From contig JBQTJN010000019.1 of assembly GCA_052387095.1 (NCBI GenBank), forward strand, positions 1 through 64,000: a stretch of DNA of 64,000 nt. The letters run 5' to 3'. Below the pieces are notes generated by a model, which worked only from the letters and a program-made list of their open reading frames with translations, was not told the DNA's origin and searched no databases. The translations under genes were made by a program, and so were the position numbers. This DNA comes from JBQTJN01 sp052387095. Its GTDB lineage: Bacteria > Pseudomonadota > Alphaproteobacteria > Micavibrionales > Micavibrionaceae. Shown here piece after piece: positions 40,043 through 49,037 of the stretch; within the stretch, counting starts at the first letter, position 1, and each line of letters starts with the position of its first letter.

Positions 40043-41434
40043 TTATTCGGCCGCGGCCGCCGCCACAGGCTGGATATTGCGGCTTTTGCGCATCGCTTGC
40101 AATTCGTCGGCCAGCAGGAAGGCAAGTTCCAGCGACTGGTTGGCATTCAGGCGCGGGTCGCATTGTGTATCGTAACGTGTGGCAAGATCGGAATCCGATA
40201 TGGCTTGCGCGCCGCCGACACATTCCGTTACGTCGTTGCCGGTCATTTCAAAATGCACACCGCCAGGATGTGTGCCTTCTGCCTTGTGAACTGCAAAAAA
40301 CGTTTTAACCTCACTCAGAATATGATCGAAATTCCGCGTTTTATAGCCCGAGCTGGCCTTGATGGTGTTGCCGTGCATTGGATCGCAGGACCAGATAACA
40401 CTGCGTCCTTCTTTTTTCACTGTGCGCAGGAGGGCTGGCAGCTTGTCGGCAATTTTTTCATGTCCCATGCGTGCGATCAGAGTCAACCGCCCCGGGATGT
40501 TCTCCGGGTTGAGAATATCAATCAGGCGCAGCAATTCATCCGCGCTCATGGCAGGCGAGCATTTCAGTCCCAGCGGGTTTTTAATGCCACGTACATATTC
40601 AATCTGCGCGTGGTCGGGCTGATGCGTGCGCGCGCCAACCCAGAGTAAGTGCGCGGAGGTGTCGTACCAATCGCCGGTCAAACTGTCCGTACGGGTAAGC
40701 GCCTCTTCGTAATTCAGCAAAAGCGCCTCGTGCGATGTATAAACATCGGTCTGTTTAATAGCAGGAACAGTATTGCTGTTAATGCCGCACGCTTCCATGA
40801 AACGTAGCGCATCACCGATGCTGTTGGCCATCTCGGCATATCTTATGCCCAGGGGACTGTCCTGCACGAAATTGAGATTCCAGCCGTGAACGCGGTGCAG
40901 GTCGGCATAACCGCCCCAGGCAAAAGCACGCAACAGGTTCAGCGTTGCCGCGGACTGGTTATAAGATTTCACCATCCGCGCCGGGTCATGGCGCCGTGCT
41001 TCCTCGATAAACTCGAAGCCGTTTATATTGTCGCCGCGGTAGCTGGGCAGGGTTTTTCCATCCCGTGTCTCGGTATCGTCAGAGCGCGGTTTGGCGAATT
41101 GCCCGGCGATGCGCCCGACTTTCACGACCGGCATGGAGCCGCCATAGGTGAGGACAACCGCCATCTGCAAAATCAGGCGAAACGTGTCGCGGATTTTATT
41201 GGCGCTGAATTCGGAAAAACTCTCGGCACAGTCCCCGCCCTGCAAAAGGAATGCGCGGCCGTCCGCTGCATCGCCCAGACGGGCCATAAGGTTGCGCGCC
41301 TCTCCGGCAAAAACCAGGGGAGGCTGGCGGGTGAGTTCTCTTTCAGCCAGTTCCAACGCCGCCACGTCCTGGTAGGACGGCAGTTGCTGGGCTGGCTTGG
41401 TGCGCCAGGATGAGGGACTCCACCGCTCGGGCAT
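40043..41434 (-). CDS. Class II 3-deoxy-7-phosphoheptulonate (DAHP) synthase
   Basis: First enzyme of the shikimate pathway, condensing PEP and erythrose 4-phosphate. The plant-type class II signature is clear: RWSPSSWRTKPAQQLPSYQD near the start, LLQGGDCAESF (about residues 62-72), RVHGWNLNFV, and WSCDPMHGNT in the C-terminal half. Length 463 with the ATG at 41434 (MPERWSPSSW), the usual start of the family; a longer start adds 15 unrelated residues. Often named aroG or aroH. Confidence 0.94.
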   Translation of the reverse strand: MPERWSPSSWRTKPAQQLPSYQDVAALELAERELTRQPPLVFAGEARNLMARLGDAADGRAFLLQGGDCAESFSEFSANKIRDTFRLILQMAVVLTYGGSMPVVKVGRIAGQFAKPRSDDTETRDGKTLPSYRGDNINGFEFIEEARRHDPARMVKSYNQSAATLNLLRAFAWGGYADLHRVHGWNLNFVQDSPLGIRYAEMANSIGDALRFMEACGINSNTVPAIKQTDVYTSHEALLLNYEEALTRTDSLTGDWYDTSAHLLWVGARTHQPDHAQIEYVRGIKNPLGLKCSPAMSADELLRLIDILNPENIPGRLTLIARMGHEKIADKLPALLRTVKKEGRSVIWSCDPMHGNTIKASSGYKTRNFDHILSEVKTFFAVHKAEGTHPGGVHFEMTGNDVTECVGGAQAISDSDLATRYDTQCDPRLNANQSLELAFLLADELQAMRKSRNIQPVAAAAAE

Positions 41435-41499
41435 TGAAAAACTCCTGTCAAAATCCGGGGACCCCACTATATAGGGCAATTTTTGGGCCGTGGCAAAGC

Positions 41500-42390
41500 C
41501 TATTGGCTGCGTTTAGGGGTTTCCGGGCGTGGCCAACGGCGATGCAGCCATAGCCATTGCCCGGGATTTTCGCAAATCCAGCGCTCCAGGTGGGCATGAG
41601 CCTCGGCAATGACGATCTCCGCCGGCAGAGCTTCGCCAACCGCATCAAAAAGTACAAGGGGCGGTTGGACGATGCTCTCGAAACGGGCGCCCTTGAGGCG
41701 TTTGTTCTGGACTGGGATGACCGGGCATTTATATTTCTGCGCGAGTTTAACAAAGATCGGATTCGTCATCGCCGGAGTGCCGAAAAACGGAACAGCAACG
41801 CCTTCATTATATTTTTGGTCGATAAGAATACCAACAAAGCCTTTATCCTTCAGAACTTGCATGATGTCTTTGCCGCTGGAGCGGTGTTTGGGAAATGTTT
41901 TGATGCGCCCGTTCAATGACCGCGTGCGGCTCAGCATCGCATCGGCATAAGGATTGTTCGGCGCGCGGTAGGTGAGGTTTAGTGGAATATTGTAGCGTTC
42001 ATGCAATGTCGGTGCATTGATTTCCCAGTTTCCCATATGGGCGCTGATAAAAATGGCGCCTTGTCCGGCTGCCACAGCCTCCTGAAAAATATGTTCGTGC
42101 GTAACGATAACACGCTCCCGCCCGATCTGGCGCAGGTGCATATATTCTGCGGCTGTGCGCCCCATATTGCCCCACATTTCGTGAGTAACATGTTTCATCC
42201 AGCCTTCATCCCGGTCAGGAAACGCCAGGGCCAGGTTTTTATAAGCCTTGCGGGATGCGGCCATGCGCGGGCCGATTGCGCGGGCAAACCACCCGCCGCA
42301 GGCCGACGCCATATCCAGCGGCATCATCCTGAAAATCGAAAACAGGATGAATACCAACGCGGCTTCGACAATATAGCGGATATTTTTCAT
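41500..42390 (-). CDS. LpxL/HtrB-type lipid A acyltransferase
   Basis: An inner-membrane late acyltransferase of lipid A. One N-terminal hydrophobic segment (about residues 8-24) is followed by the catalytic ISAHMGNWE (HxxxxE, about residues 115-123) and ILIDQKYNEGVAVPFFGTPA, typical of the family. Length 296 is normal. Its start shares one base with the lpxK stop, so the waaA-lpxK-lpxL order is one transcript for lipid A-Kdo assembly. Confidence 0.9.
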   Translation of the reverse strand: MKNIRYIVEAALVFILFSIFRMMPLDMASACGGWFARAIGPRMAASRKAYKNLALAFPDRDEGWMKHVTHEMWGNMGRTAAEYMHLRQIGRERVIVTHEHIFQEAVAAGQGAIFISAHMGNWEINAPTLHERYNIPLNLTYRAPNNPYADAMLSRTRSLNGRIKTFPKHRSSGKDIMQVLKDKGFVGILIDQKYNEGVAVPFFGTPAMTNPIFVKLAQKYKCPVIPVQNKRLKGARFESIVQPPLVLFDAVGEALPAEIVIAEAHAHLERWICENPGQWLWLHRRWPRPETPKRSQ

Positions 42391-43388
42391 TATTTTTTCC
42401 GTGTGGCAAAGCCATGCACGATTGAATCCAGCAGCGTTTCATCATTCCAGGTGATGCGTGTATGTACGGTTTCCAGCAGGTCGTTCATTTTATCCGGGAG
42501 CCGCATCAGATCTTTGGGCGTAGTAATGAGTTTCGCGTCATGCTGCGCCGCCATGGTTTTCAGTTTTTCTATATCCTGCGCAGCATAGGGATAATGATCG
42601 GGATAGGAAAATGTTTCAATAATATTCAAACGCAAATCGTCTTTCAGGAAATCAAAAAACTTTTCCGGGTATCCAAGGCCCGCAAAGGCAACGTAACGCA
42701 GATGTGTATGCGTTGTATCGGCGGCCTGCATCGCCTGTAAAACAGGTTTCCCCGCCGGCAGCAGCTTTCGGATATTACGGTGGTCCTGCCCTGTAATCAC
42801 AAAAAAATCGGCTTGCGCCAGGCGGCGCGCCACGGGTTCACGCAAGGGCCCGGCCGGCAGGAGTTTACAATTGCCGAATCCCATCTCCCCGCTGATCACG
42901 ACGCATTGAATATCCTTAGCAATGCCGGGATTTTGCAAACCGTCATCCATAACGATCAGATCGGCCCCGCGATTAATGGCAAGCTGGGCACCTTTGGCCC
43001 GGTCTGTAGCTACAATTGTCGGCGCTTCCTGAACCAGCAGTAAAGGTTCATCGCCGACATCCCACGACGTATGGCGCGCCTTGTCCACCATGAGCGGGCC
43101 GCGCTCACCGCCGCCATGGCCGCGCGTGAGAAAGAAAGGCTGTGACGCAACACCGAGCGATTTGATACGCTGCATCAGCGCGATGGCCACCGGGGTTTTC
43201 CCGGTACCGCCGGCATTGATATTTCCGACGCAAAGAACAGGCACGGAAAACACTTCCGGCGTTTTTGAATGACGGTGCCATTCATGCCCCGCCCGGTAGA
43301 TCCAGGACAGCGGTGTTAAAATCTTCTCGGCAAGCGGTGCCCCGCTCTTCTCCTGCCGGTACCAGAAAGAAGGGGTTTTCCCGATCAT
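42390..43388 (-). CDS. lpxK: Tetraacyldisaccharide 4'-kinase
   Basis: Phosphorylates the 4' position of the lipid A precursor at the inner membrane. NINAGGTGKTPVAIALMQRI (about residues 57-76) is the P-loop and LIVMDDGLQNP the catalytic DDG segment. Length 332 is normal. It overlaps waaA by 4 bp upstream and the acyltransferase by 1 bp downstream, so all three are translationally coupled. Confidence 0.95.
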   Translation of the reverse strand: MIGKTPSFWYRQEKSGAPLAEKILTPLSWIYRAGHEWHRHSKTPEVFSVPVLCVGNINAGGTGKTPVAIALMQRIKSLGVASQPFFLTRGHGGGERGPLMVDKARHTSWDVGDEPLLLVQEAPTIVATDRAKGAQLAINRGADLIVMDDGLQNPGIAKDIQCVVISGEMGFGNCKLLPAGPLREPVARRLAQADFFVITGQDHRNIRKLLPAGKPVLQAMQAADTTHTHLRYVAFAGLGYPEKFFDFLKDDLRLNIIETFSYPDHYPYAAQDIEKLKTMAAQHDAKLITTPKDLMRLPDKMNDLLETVHTRITWNDETLLDSIVHGFATRKK

Positions 43389-44653
43389 AAACGCACCTCC
43401 ACGAACGGCAGGACGGCCTGCCAGACTTTATCAATCACTTTTTCCTTGGCGGCTGCAAACGCATAACCCCTGTCCTGTTGTTCCTTCAAAAGAGCGGGCA
43501 CGGACAGGAGGCGGCGCAGCGTGTCCGTCAGGGCCTGTTCATCCATAACCTGCAGCGCGGCACCCGCATGTTTCATCTCGTCATAAATCTGTTGCTGGAA
43601 CTGCACGTGGGGGCCGTACAGCACAGCGGAATGCAGTTGTGCCGCCTCGATCGGGTTGTGGCCACCACCACCGTCATCGCTGAAAGACCGGCCGATCACG
43701 GACAGGGGCGACAGCCGGTAGAATAGCCCCAGCTCGCCCATGGTATCCGCGATATAAATCTGCGCGCCGCTGGAACAGTCGTTGCTCGAGCGCTGCGCCG
43801 ATTGGAATCCTTCCACCTGCGCACGCTTCTGCACGGCATCGCCCCGCACCGGATGGCGCGGCGCAATGATGGTCAGGAGTCCGGGAAATTCCGTCTCCAG
43901 TTTCTTATGCACCCGCAGCGCCAGTGCCTCTTCGCCCTCATGACTGCTGGCGAAAAGCCAGACAGGTCGTCCGGATACGGCAGATATAAAGTTTCTTAGT
44001 CCTGTTTCATCGTGAGGCAGCGCCTGCGCGCTGTATTTGAGATTGTCGGTAACAATGACATTGTGCCCGCCCAAAGCCGTATAGCGTGCTTTATCCGCTT
44101 CCGTTTGCGCAAGAATGACCTTGAATGTGCGTAAAATCTGCGCCGCAAATTTTTTCGCGCAAGCCCAGCGCCGGTAGGATTTATCCGACAGGCGCGCATT
44201 GACGAGCAGCGCGGGAATACTCCGCCTTTCAATTTCACTCAGCATATTCGGCCAGAGCTCGGATTCCATCCAGAGCACAAGATCCGGCTTCCAGTGATTT
44301 AAAAAGTTCCGCACCCAGTCCGCGCGGTCAAGCGGGCAGAACTGGTAGATCGCCCGTTTGGACAATTTCTCCAGCATCATTTTGGCCGAGGTCACGGTGC
44401 CCGTGGTCATGAGAATATTCAACTGGTTGTTGTGCGCGAGCAGGCGCTCGACCAAAATAAGCGCCGATTGCGCTTCACCCACGCTTGCTGCATGGATCCA
44501 GATGAGAAATCCGTCCGGCCGTGTATGGAAGCTGCGCCCCTTGCGCTCATCAATACGCGCGGCAATTTCCTTGCCCTGCTGTGCACGGCACGCCAGCAGC
44601 AAAGACAGGAACGGCCCCGCCAGGACAAGGCAAAATCGGTATAACCAGAACAT
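43385..44653 (-). CDS. waaA: 3-deoxy-D-manno-octulosonic acid transferase
   Basis: Adds Kdo to lipid A at the inner membrane (also called KdtA). IWIHAASVGEAQSALILVER (about residues 49-68), LWMESELWPNML (about residues 127-138), TDNLKYSAQAL and SDDGGGHNPIEAAQLHSAVL near the C-terminus are diagnostic of the GT30 family. Length 422 is normal, with an N-terminal membrane anchor. First gene of the lipid A/Kdo operon. Confidence 0.95.
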   Translation of the reverse strand: MFWLYRFCLVLAGPFLSLLLACRAQQGKEIAARIDERKGRSFHTRPDGFLIWIHAASVGEAQSALILVERLLAHNNQLNILMTTGTVTSAKMMLEKLSKRAIYQFCPLDRADWVRNFLNHWKPDLVLWMESELWPNMLSEIERRSIPALLVNARLSDKSYRRWACAKKFAAQILRTFKVILAQTEADKARYTALGGHNVIVTDNLKYSAQALPHDETGLRNFISAVSGRPVWLFASSHEGEEALALRVHKKLETEFPGLLTIIAPRHPVRGDAVQKRAQVEGFQSAQRSSNDCSSGAQIYIADTMGELGLFYRLSPLSVIGRSFSDDGGGGHNPIEAAQLHSAVLYGPHVQFQQQIYDEMKHAGAALQVMDEQALTDTLRRLLSVPALLKEQQDRGYAFAAAKEKVIDKVWQAVLPFVEVRL

Positions 44654-44714
44654 AGGGAATTATATAACAGGCTTTAAAGCCAGCTGAAACAGGTTCTTAA
44701 CGTAAATGAGCGCT

Positions 44715-45515
44715 TTACAGCTTTTTGCAGGTGGTTCCTGAATAAGTGCATCCTGGCGGAATACAGAATTTTTCCGGGTCGCCCCCCCCGGTTGCATCGG
44801 TACTTTTCATGATGCCGGTGGCGATGGCTTGATCGGCTTGGCATATGGTCAATTCATCGAAAAAAGTTTTGGTGGGGTCTTTGATCCACTCGGTTTGCGT
44901 GCCGGTGGCGTTGTCAATTTCCTCTTGCCAGAATGTGCTGTTCGCGCAACCCGGCGGCAGGCGCTTGTCGCTCGATGAAGCGTACTGTGCGAACGTAAAG
45001 AAGCCTTCCTCCGGCTCCGCGGCAAAGTTCATACACTTCGCTTCTTTCCAGATCCGGTTCATGACCGTGCAGTTATAGGAAGACGAATACGTTGGCGAAT
45101 AGGTTATGGTGGAGCGCCCGCTCAGCATGGGGCCGGAGAAATTGGCCGTCAGATATTTATTGACGGCGGTGCCGACAAGATTTATCAGCACCGTGCCAAG
45201 AGGACCACCCGTTGGTGGTGGCGGTGAATCGCTGAACATGCCGCCGGCCTTGGAGCCGAGCACGCCGATAAATTGATCAAAGCATGTATATTGCAAAACG
45301 CTGTCGGGTTTGAAGATCAAATTCTGGTTCTGCGTGATCTCGCGCTGTGCTTCCAGCCAGGCACGTGATTTCAGGGATTCGTAATATTTCGTGTCGCAGG
45401 GTGAGGCCGCGACGGTGGGCGCGGGGGGCTTGGCCAGCGCGCTTCCCTGCTGCGTCAGGAGCAAAATACTCATCAGCAGGGCCGGGAAAAGTCTATAACC
45501 GGGAATCTTGTTCAT
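44715..45515 (-). CDS. Exported Cys-rich protein, paralogue of 45628-46590
   Basis: A 266-residue protein with a signal peptide (to about residue 28, SALA-KPP). Shared with the neighbour: CDTKYYESLKSRAWLEAQRE, NQNLIFKPDSVLQYTCF, SYNCTVMNRIWKEAKCMN, FTFAQYASSSDKRLPPGC and a C-terminal CTYSGTTCKK. Eight Cys suggest disulfides in the periplasm or outside. No known family is recognised. Both genes point leftwards in what looks like one transcript starting with the FG-GAP-like gene at 47027. Confidence 0.75.
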   Translation of the reverse strand: MNKIPGYRLFPALLMSILLLTQQGSALAKPPAPTVAASPCDTKYYESLKSRAWLEAQREITQNQNLIFKPDSVLQYTCFDQFIGVLGSKAGGMFSDSPPPPTGGPLGTVLINLVGTAVNKYLTANFSGPMLSGRSTITYSPTYSSSYNCTVMNRIWKEAKCMNFAAEPEEGFFTFAQYASSSDKRLPPGCANSTFWQEEIDNATGTQTEWIKDPTKTFFDELTICQADQAIATGIMKSTDATGGGDPEKFCIPPGCTYSGTTCKKL

Positions 45516-45627
45516 ACACGCCGTTTCTTTGTAAATGTCCCACTCTTAAATTTTACTGCAGTTAAGGGGGTCAGCGCAAATGGCTTTTCCCTCTGATACG
45601 CATAAAGCCCTGTTTTCGGGCAATTTT

Positions 45628-46590
45628 TCAGGTGCCTGAAGGTGCGCATGTCTCGCCGCTCCCCTTGTAATAGCATTTCAGGTTAGGGCAGATCCGCTCT
45701 ATATATTCGCCAGCCGGGGTTATGATCGGATTGCCGGCGGGATCATTATCCAGGGTTGTTTTCTGAATTATGACGCCCGTTGGAATCGCGGGGCCAGGGC
45801 AGGCGGCCGGATCCTGGAGGAATTTCAAATAGGTGTCCATCTTGTCGAATTTCACAAACGCCAGATCTTTGTTCTCGGAGACATCGATCATGGCTTGCGT
45901 GAAAGGCGCGATTTCCGGCGGGGCAGGCAGAGCACATTCATATCCCGGCGGCAATATGCGCGGGTCGGTGTCGATCAGGCTTTTGAATGTTATGAACGGG
46001 CTTTCCGGCATATTGCTGCATTTCGCTGCATTATAAACCTCCTTCATAATGCTGCATGTGTTGCCTGCTGGCGGGTCCGGCGACATTGCGCCACCAAGAT
46101 AGCTATGCCCGAAATTGTTCGTAATATACTTCTCAAGAGCATCGGCGATAAGATCATTCACAAGGTTCGGCAGGCTCCGCGTCGTAACCGGGGGTGGTCC
46201 TGGTATGGTGGTGGTGCCGGGAGATCCTCCGGAAAAAATCCCGTCGAGACCGGATGCTGCGTTTTCTGCCTGTTTACCGAAGCACGTATATTCCAGCACG
46301 CTGTCGGGTTTACGGAGGATGGCCTGGTTCATGGTTGTTTCGCGGGATGCTTCGAGAAAGGACCGCGCATACATCTGGTTCATGAAATCGGCGTCGCAGG
46401 ATTTGGAATCACTTTTATCTGTATTTTTCGGAGAGTCTTCCGTAGAAGGCTCGACGCAAGGCAGGCCCGGGACGCAGTCTGCAGCGGCATAGGCGGAAGT
46501 AGAAAAAACCAGCGCCATGCATAACACCATGCAGGCGAAGATACCTGATTTTATATGATTTTTTGTGATCATGCCTTGCCCGCTGGTCAT
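45628..46590 (-). CDS. Exported Cys-rich protein, paralogue of 44715-45515
   Basis: A 320-residue protein with a signal peptide (cleavage after AYA, about residue 35). Conserved with its paralogue: CDADFMNQMYARSFLEASRE, KPDSVLEYTCF, NTCSIMKEVYNAAKCSN, DPRILPPGYEC and a C-terminal CYYKGSGETC. A Gly/Pro/Thr-rich linker lies near residues 120-140, and about 70 extra residues precede the C-terminal Cys pair. The start overlaps the stop of the upstream gene by 4 bp. Function unknown. Confidence 0.75.
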   Translation of the reverse strand: MTSGQGMITKNHIKSGIFACMVLCMALVFSTSAYAAADCVPGLPCVEPSTEDSPKNTDKSDSKSCDADFMNQMYARSFLEASRETTMNQAILRKPDSVLEYTCFGKQAENAASGLDGIFSGGSPGTTTIPGPPPVTTRSLPNLVNDLIADALEKYITNNFGHSYLGGAMSPDPPAGNTCSIMKEVYNAAKCSNMPESPFITFKSLIDTDPRILPPGYECALPAPPEIAPFTQAMIDVSENKDLAFVKFDKMDTYLKFLQDPAACPGPAIPTGVIIQKTTLDNDPAGNPIITPAGEYIERICPNLKCYYKGSGETCAPSGT

Positions 46591-47027
46591 TCTGATATTT
46601 TATAACGGCTTGTAGTTGAATCCCAAGTATAAATATTGTGCGCGTAGTCATTGCCAGGGTCCTGGTAGGCCACGAGATCAAGCACGCCGTTTGAAAAGCG
46701 CTGTCCCGGTGTGACCCGGACGGCTTCTATGACGCCCAGCTCGGCCGGCCTGCCGTCCGCATCGGCTAAAATCAAATAAAAACAGGCCCCTCCCGGCGCG
46801 CAGGCCTGGCTGCGGACAACCAGTTCCTCTATCCCGTCCCGGTTAAGGTCAAGTGTGGCCACATCATAGGGCTTGGCGTCCGGCCCAAGATATTGATTAA
46901 CAAAAAACAATTGGGATTCACTGGGCGCTGCTTTGAACGCCAGTTCCTGCGCCATGGCGGGAGCTGCCAGGCAAAGCCCGGCCAGGAATAATGAAAGCCG
47001 CAGAAATATCACGAAAATCCCCCTCAA
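46587..47027 (-). CDS. Exported protein with FG-GAP/VCBS-like calcium motif
   Basis: A 146-residue protein with a signal peptide (cleavage after AMA, about residue 25). VATLDLNRDGIEELVVRSQA contains DxNxDG, the calcium-binding loop of FG-GAP/VCBS or EF-hand-like repeats. Two Cys (ACAPGGAC) may form a disulfide. It is the first gene of the short operon with the two Cys-rich exported proteins, and overlaps the next by 4 bp. Its role is unknown. Confidence 0.7.
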   Translation of the reverse strand: MRGIFVIFLRLSLFLAGLCLAAPAMAQELAFKAAPSESQLFFVNQYLGPDAKPYDVATLDLNRDGIEELVVRSQACAPGGACFYLILADADGRPAELGVIEAVRVTPGQRFSNGVLDLVAYQDPGNDYAHNIYTWDSTTSRYKISE

Positions 47028-47106
47028 GGGCTGCGGGAGCAGGCCCTTGGTTTTATTTTAACAAATTAAAGGGTAGTATGGCAAAGAACCGCCATGGACT
47101 AAACAA

Positions 47107-47349
47107 CTAGGCGGCGTCCTGCAGGTCGATATCCAGGATGGCCATGTTGAAGTCATAAGACGTCTCGCCGTCTTCCTGGTCCTTGTAGATTGTGCCCAGG
47201 AACTCCCCATTCAGGATGACTTCCAGCGAGTCGGCAGCGCGCTCGCGCGTTTTCACGGTCAGGCCCGGATTCTTGAATTTAGACTGCAGATATTTCTGCA
47301 AAGTGGCGATTTCAGACGCATTAAAGCTGGGCATAAGCGGACTCTCCAT
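47107..47349 (-). CDS. DUF3126 family protein
   Basis: An 80-residue protein matching DUF3126, which is found mainly in alphaproteobacteria: IATLQKYLQSKFKNPGLTVK, then LEVILNGEFLGTIYKDQEDG and YDFNMAILDIDL. Function unknown. Its ATG shares one base with the stop of the upstream acyltransferase (TAATG), so it belongs to the olsB-olsA transcript; an internal Met at residue 6 is an alternative start. Confidence 0.85.
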   Translation of the reverse strand: MESPLMPSFNASEIATLQKYLQSKFKNPGLTVKTRERAADSLEVILNGEFLGTIYKDQEDGETSYDFNMAILDIDLQDAA

Positions 47350-48122
47350 TATGTCGGGACAACCAGCCCCTTATTTACGAGAGCATGGCATGCTCTGGCA
47401 AGCTCTTTTCTATCAGAAAATGCCGAACTTTCCAGTAGTTCGTGAAAGGTAATGCGTAAAACCGCCCCCGACCCCCGCGCAAAATTCCAGAAATGCGGCC
47501 CCAGCGATATATCCATATGCAGGTGCCAGGCATAGGTTTCGCGCACCGCCTGGTCGACCGGGCGTTTCCCGTCGACGGATAAAAGACTGATAGTCAGGGG
47601 CTGAATCAGCAGATTCTTTCCCGTACCGACGGCCAGGGAAAAAAGGCTCGATTTAAACGGCCAGACCTGCCGCCCGTCGCTCGATGTGCCTTCGGGAAAA
47701 ATAATGAAGCTTCGTCCATGCCTTAATTTTTCTTCGATGGCGCCGGCCTCGCGTTTGATGGCCGTTGTTTTGCGTTCGATAAAAGCGGTCTGCTGCAGGC
47801 GCGCAAGAATATTGAAGAGGGGCCAGGAATCGACCTCTTTCTTCGCGACGAACGACGCTTGGATGATGCTCCCCAAAACAGGAATATCGAGATAGGAAAT
47901 ATGGTTGCACACGAAAAGTGCCGGCCGGTTTTTAACGGGCGCGCTGATAATTTCAAGGCGGATGCCAAAGATCCGGCGTGTCAGTTTGTGAAAAATAAGG
48001 GGGAGAAAGGGCGCATGTTTATCGCTGCCGTGCACAAAAAAAATCGCATACTGCATCGGCACCATGATAAGAACGCAGAGAAGATAGAGCGCGAATTTAA
48101 GCGCGGCCTTAAAGGACCTCAT
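47349..48122 (-). CDS. 1-acyl-glycerol-3-phosphate acyltransferase family (OlsA/PlsC)
   Basis: An inner-membrane O-acyltransferase. FVCNHISYLDIPVLG holds the NHxxxxD motif (about residues 71-77) and IIFPEGTSSDGRQV the FPEGT motif (about residues 137-141). Length 257 is normal. It overlaps the upstream OlsB-like gene by 14 bp. That pairing suggests OlsA, which acylates lyso-ornithine lipid, but PlsC activity in phospholipid synthesis is also possible. Confidence 0.88.
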   Translation of the reverse strand: MRSFKAALKFALYLLCVLIMVPMQYAIFFVHGSDKHAPFLPLIFHKLTRRIFGIRLEIISAPVKNRPALFVCNHISYLDIPVLGSIIQASFVAKKEVDSWPLFNILARLQQTAFIERKTTAIKREAGAIEEKLRHGRSFIIFPEGTSSDGRQVWPFKSSLFSLAVGTGKNLLIQPLTISLLSVDGKRPVDQAVRETYAWHLHMDISLGPHFWNFARGSGAVLRITFHELLESSAFSDRKELARACHALVNKGLVVPT

Positions 48123-48951
48123 TCCGCTCTTTCCAGCTCTTCATGTCCTCGACGTTTTTGCCCTTCTTCGCATTTTTCAGCGATTGCCGCTCAAAGTGCG
48201 CGCGGTAACGGCGGGTCATACGTTCGGTGCGGACAATAATGCACACATCGGTGGTATTGAAATCCGCGTCAACGACGGCGCCATCCCCGATTGTGGCGCC
48301 GACGCGCAAATAGCCCTTGATCAGGGGCGGCAATTCGCTGAATACGGCCTTCGCCTCGATATCTTCCTTCGGGACGATATTCATGTTGATGTAGCGGCCC
48401 TTCACGGCGCGCACCGGCATATCCGGCGTGGTCAGGTGGTAATGATAAAGATACGAGAGCGGTTTCGCTATGTTGGTGATATTTGTTCCCGGAAGGCTGG
48501 CGCATCCAAACATGATTCCAATTCCGTTCTTCGTGACGAAGTCGCTGATGCCCTGCCACAGCATCTGCATAACGGTCCCGGAGCGGTATTCAGGCAGGAC
48601 GCAGGAGCGCCCGAGTTCCAGCACTTTCACCCCCGAATTGAGCAGCGGGGATATATCGAATTCATTGCTGGAATAAAAACGCCCGTAACGCTCGGCATGT
48701 TCGCGCAGAAGCAGGCGATAGGTACCGACGATTTTTTTGCGGTTGTCGGAATGATCGATAACAATCAGGTGATGCGCGTATTCGTCATAAGCGTCAATAT
48801 CAAGGCGCTCGGCGGCCATTTTCCGGTCGGCGGTTGCGAAGAATTCTTCATAGAAAACCTTGTAGCGCAGATGTTGCGCGGCCTCAATCTCTTCCGGGGT
48901 ATTGGCGAGACGGATGGTCAGGTTCTGGGTGGCCGGTTTTGCGGCAAGCAT
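48109..48951 (-). CDS. olsB: OlsB-like ornithine N-acyltransferase (GNAT-type)
   Basis: A 280-residue member of the family that links a 3-hydroxy fatty acid to ornithine, the first step of phosphorus-free ornithine lipids. LRYKVFYEEFFATADRK (about residues 27-43), DEYAHHLIVIDH, IVGTYRLLLREHAE and LELGRSCVLPEYRSG (about residues 110-124) are typical. Other family members have been called hemolysin-like. Its overlap with the downstream PlsC-like gene forms a classic olsB-olsA pair. Confidence 0.82.
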   Translation of the reverse strand: MLAAKPATQNLTIRLANTPEEIEAAQHLRYKVFYEEFFATADRKMAAERLDIDAYDEYAHHLIVIDHSDNRKKIVGTYRLLLREHAERYGRFYSSNEFDISPLLNSGVKVLELGRSCVLPEYRSGTVMQMLWQGISDFVTKNGIGIMFGCASLPGTNITNIAKPLSYLYHYHLTTPDMPVRAVKGRYINMNIVPKEDIEAKAVFSELPPLIKGYLRVGATIGDGAVVDADFNTTDVCIIVRTERMTRRYRAHFERQSLKNAKKGKNVEDMKSWKERNEVL

Positions 48952-49037
48952 CTTTGTGACTATTGTTTGATTATATAAAACGTAGGGGCATCCTCGTTTA
49001 TTAGGGCCTCAAGGTCAAGAATTCATTCGTTAAGAGA

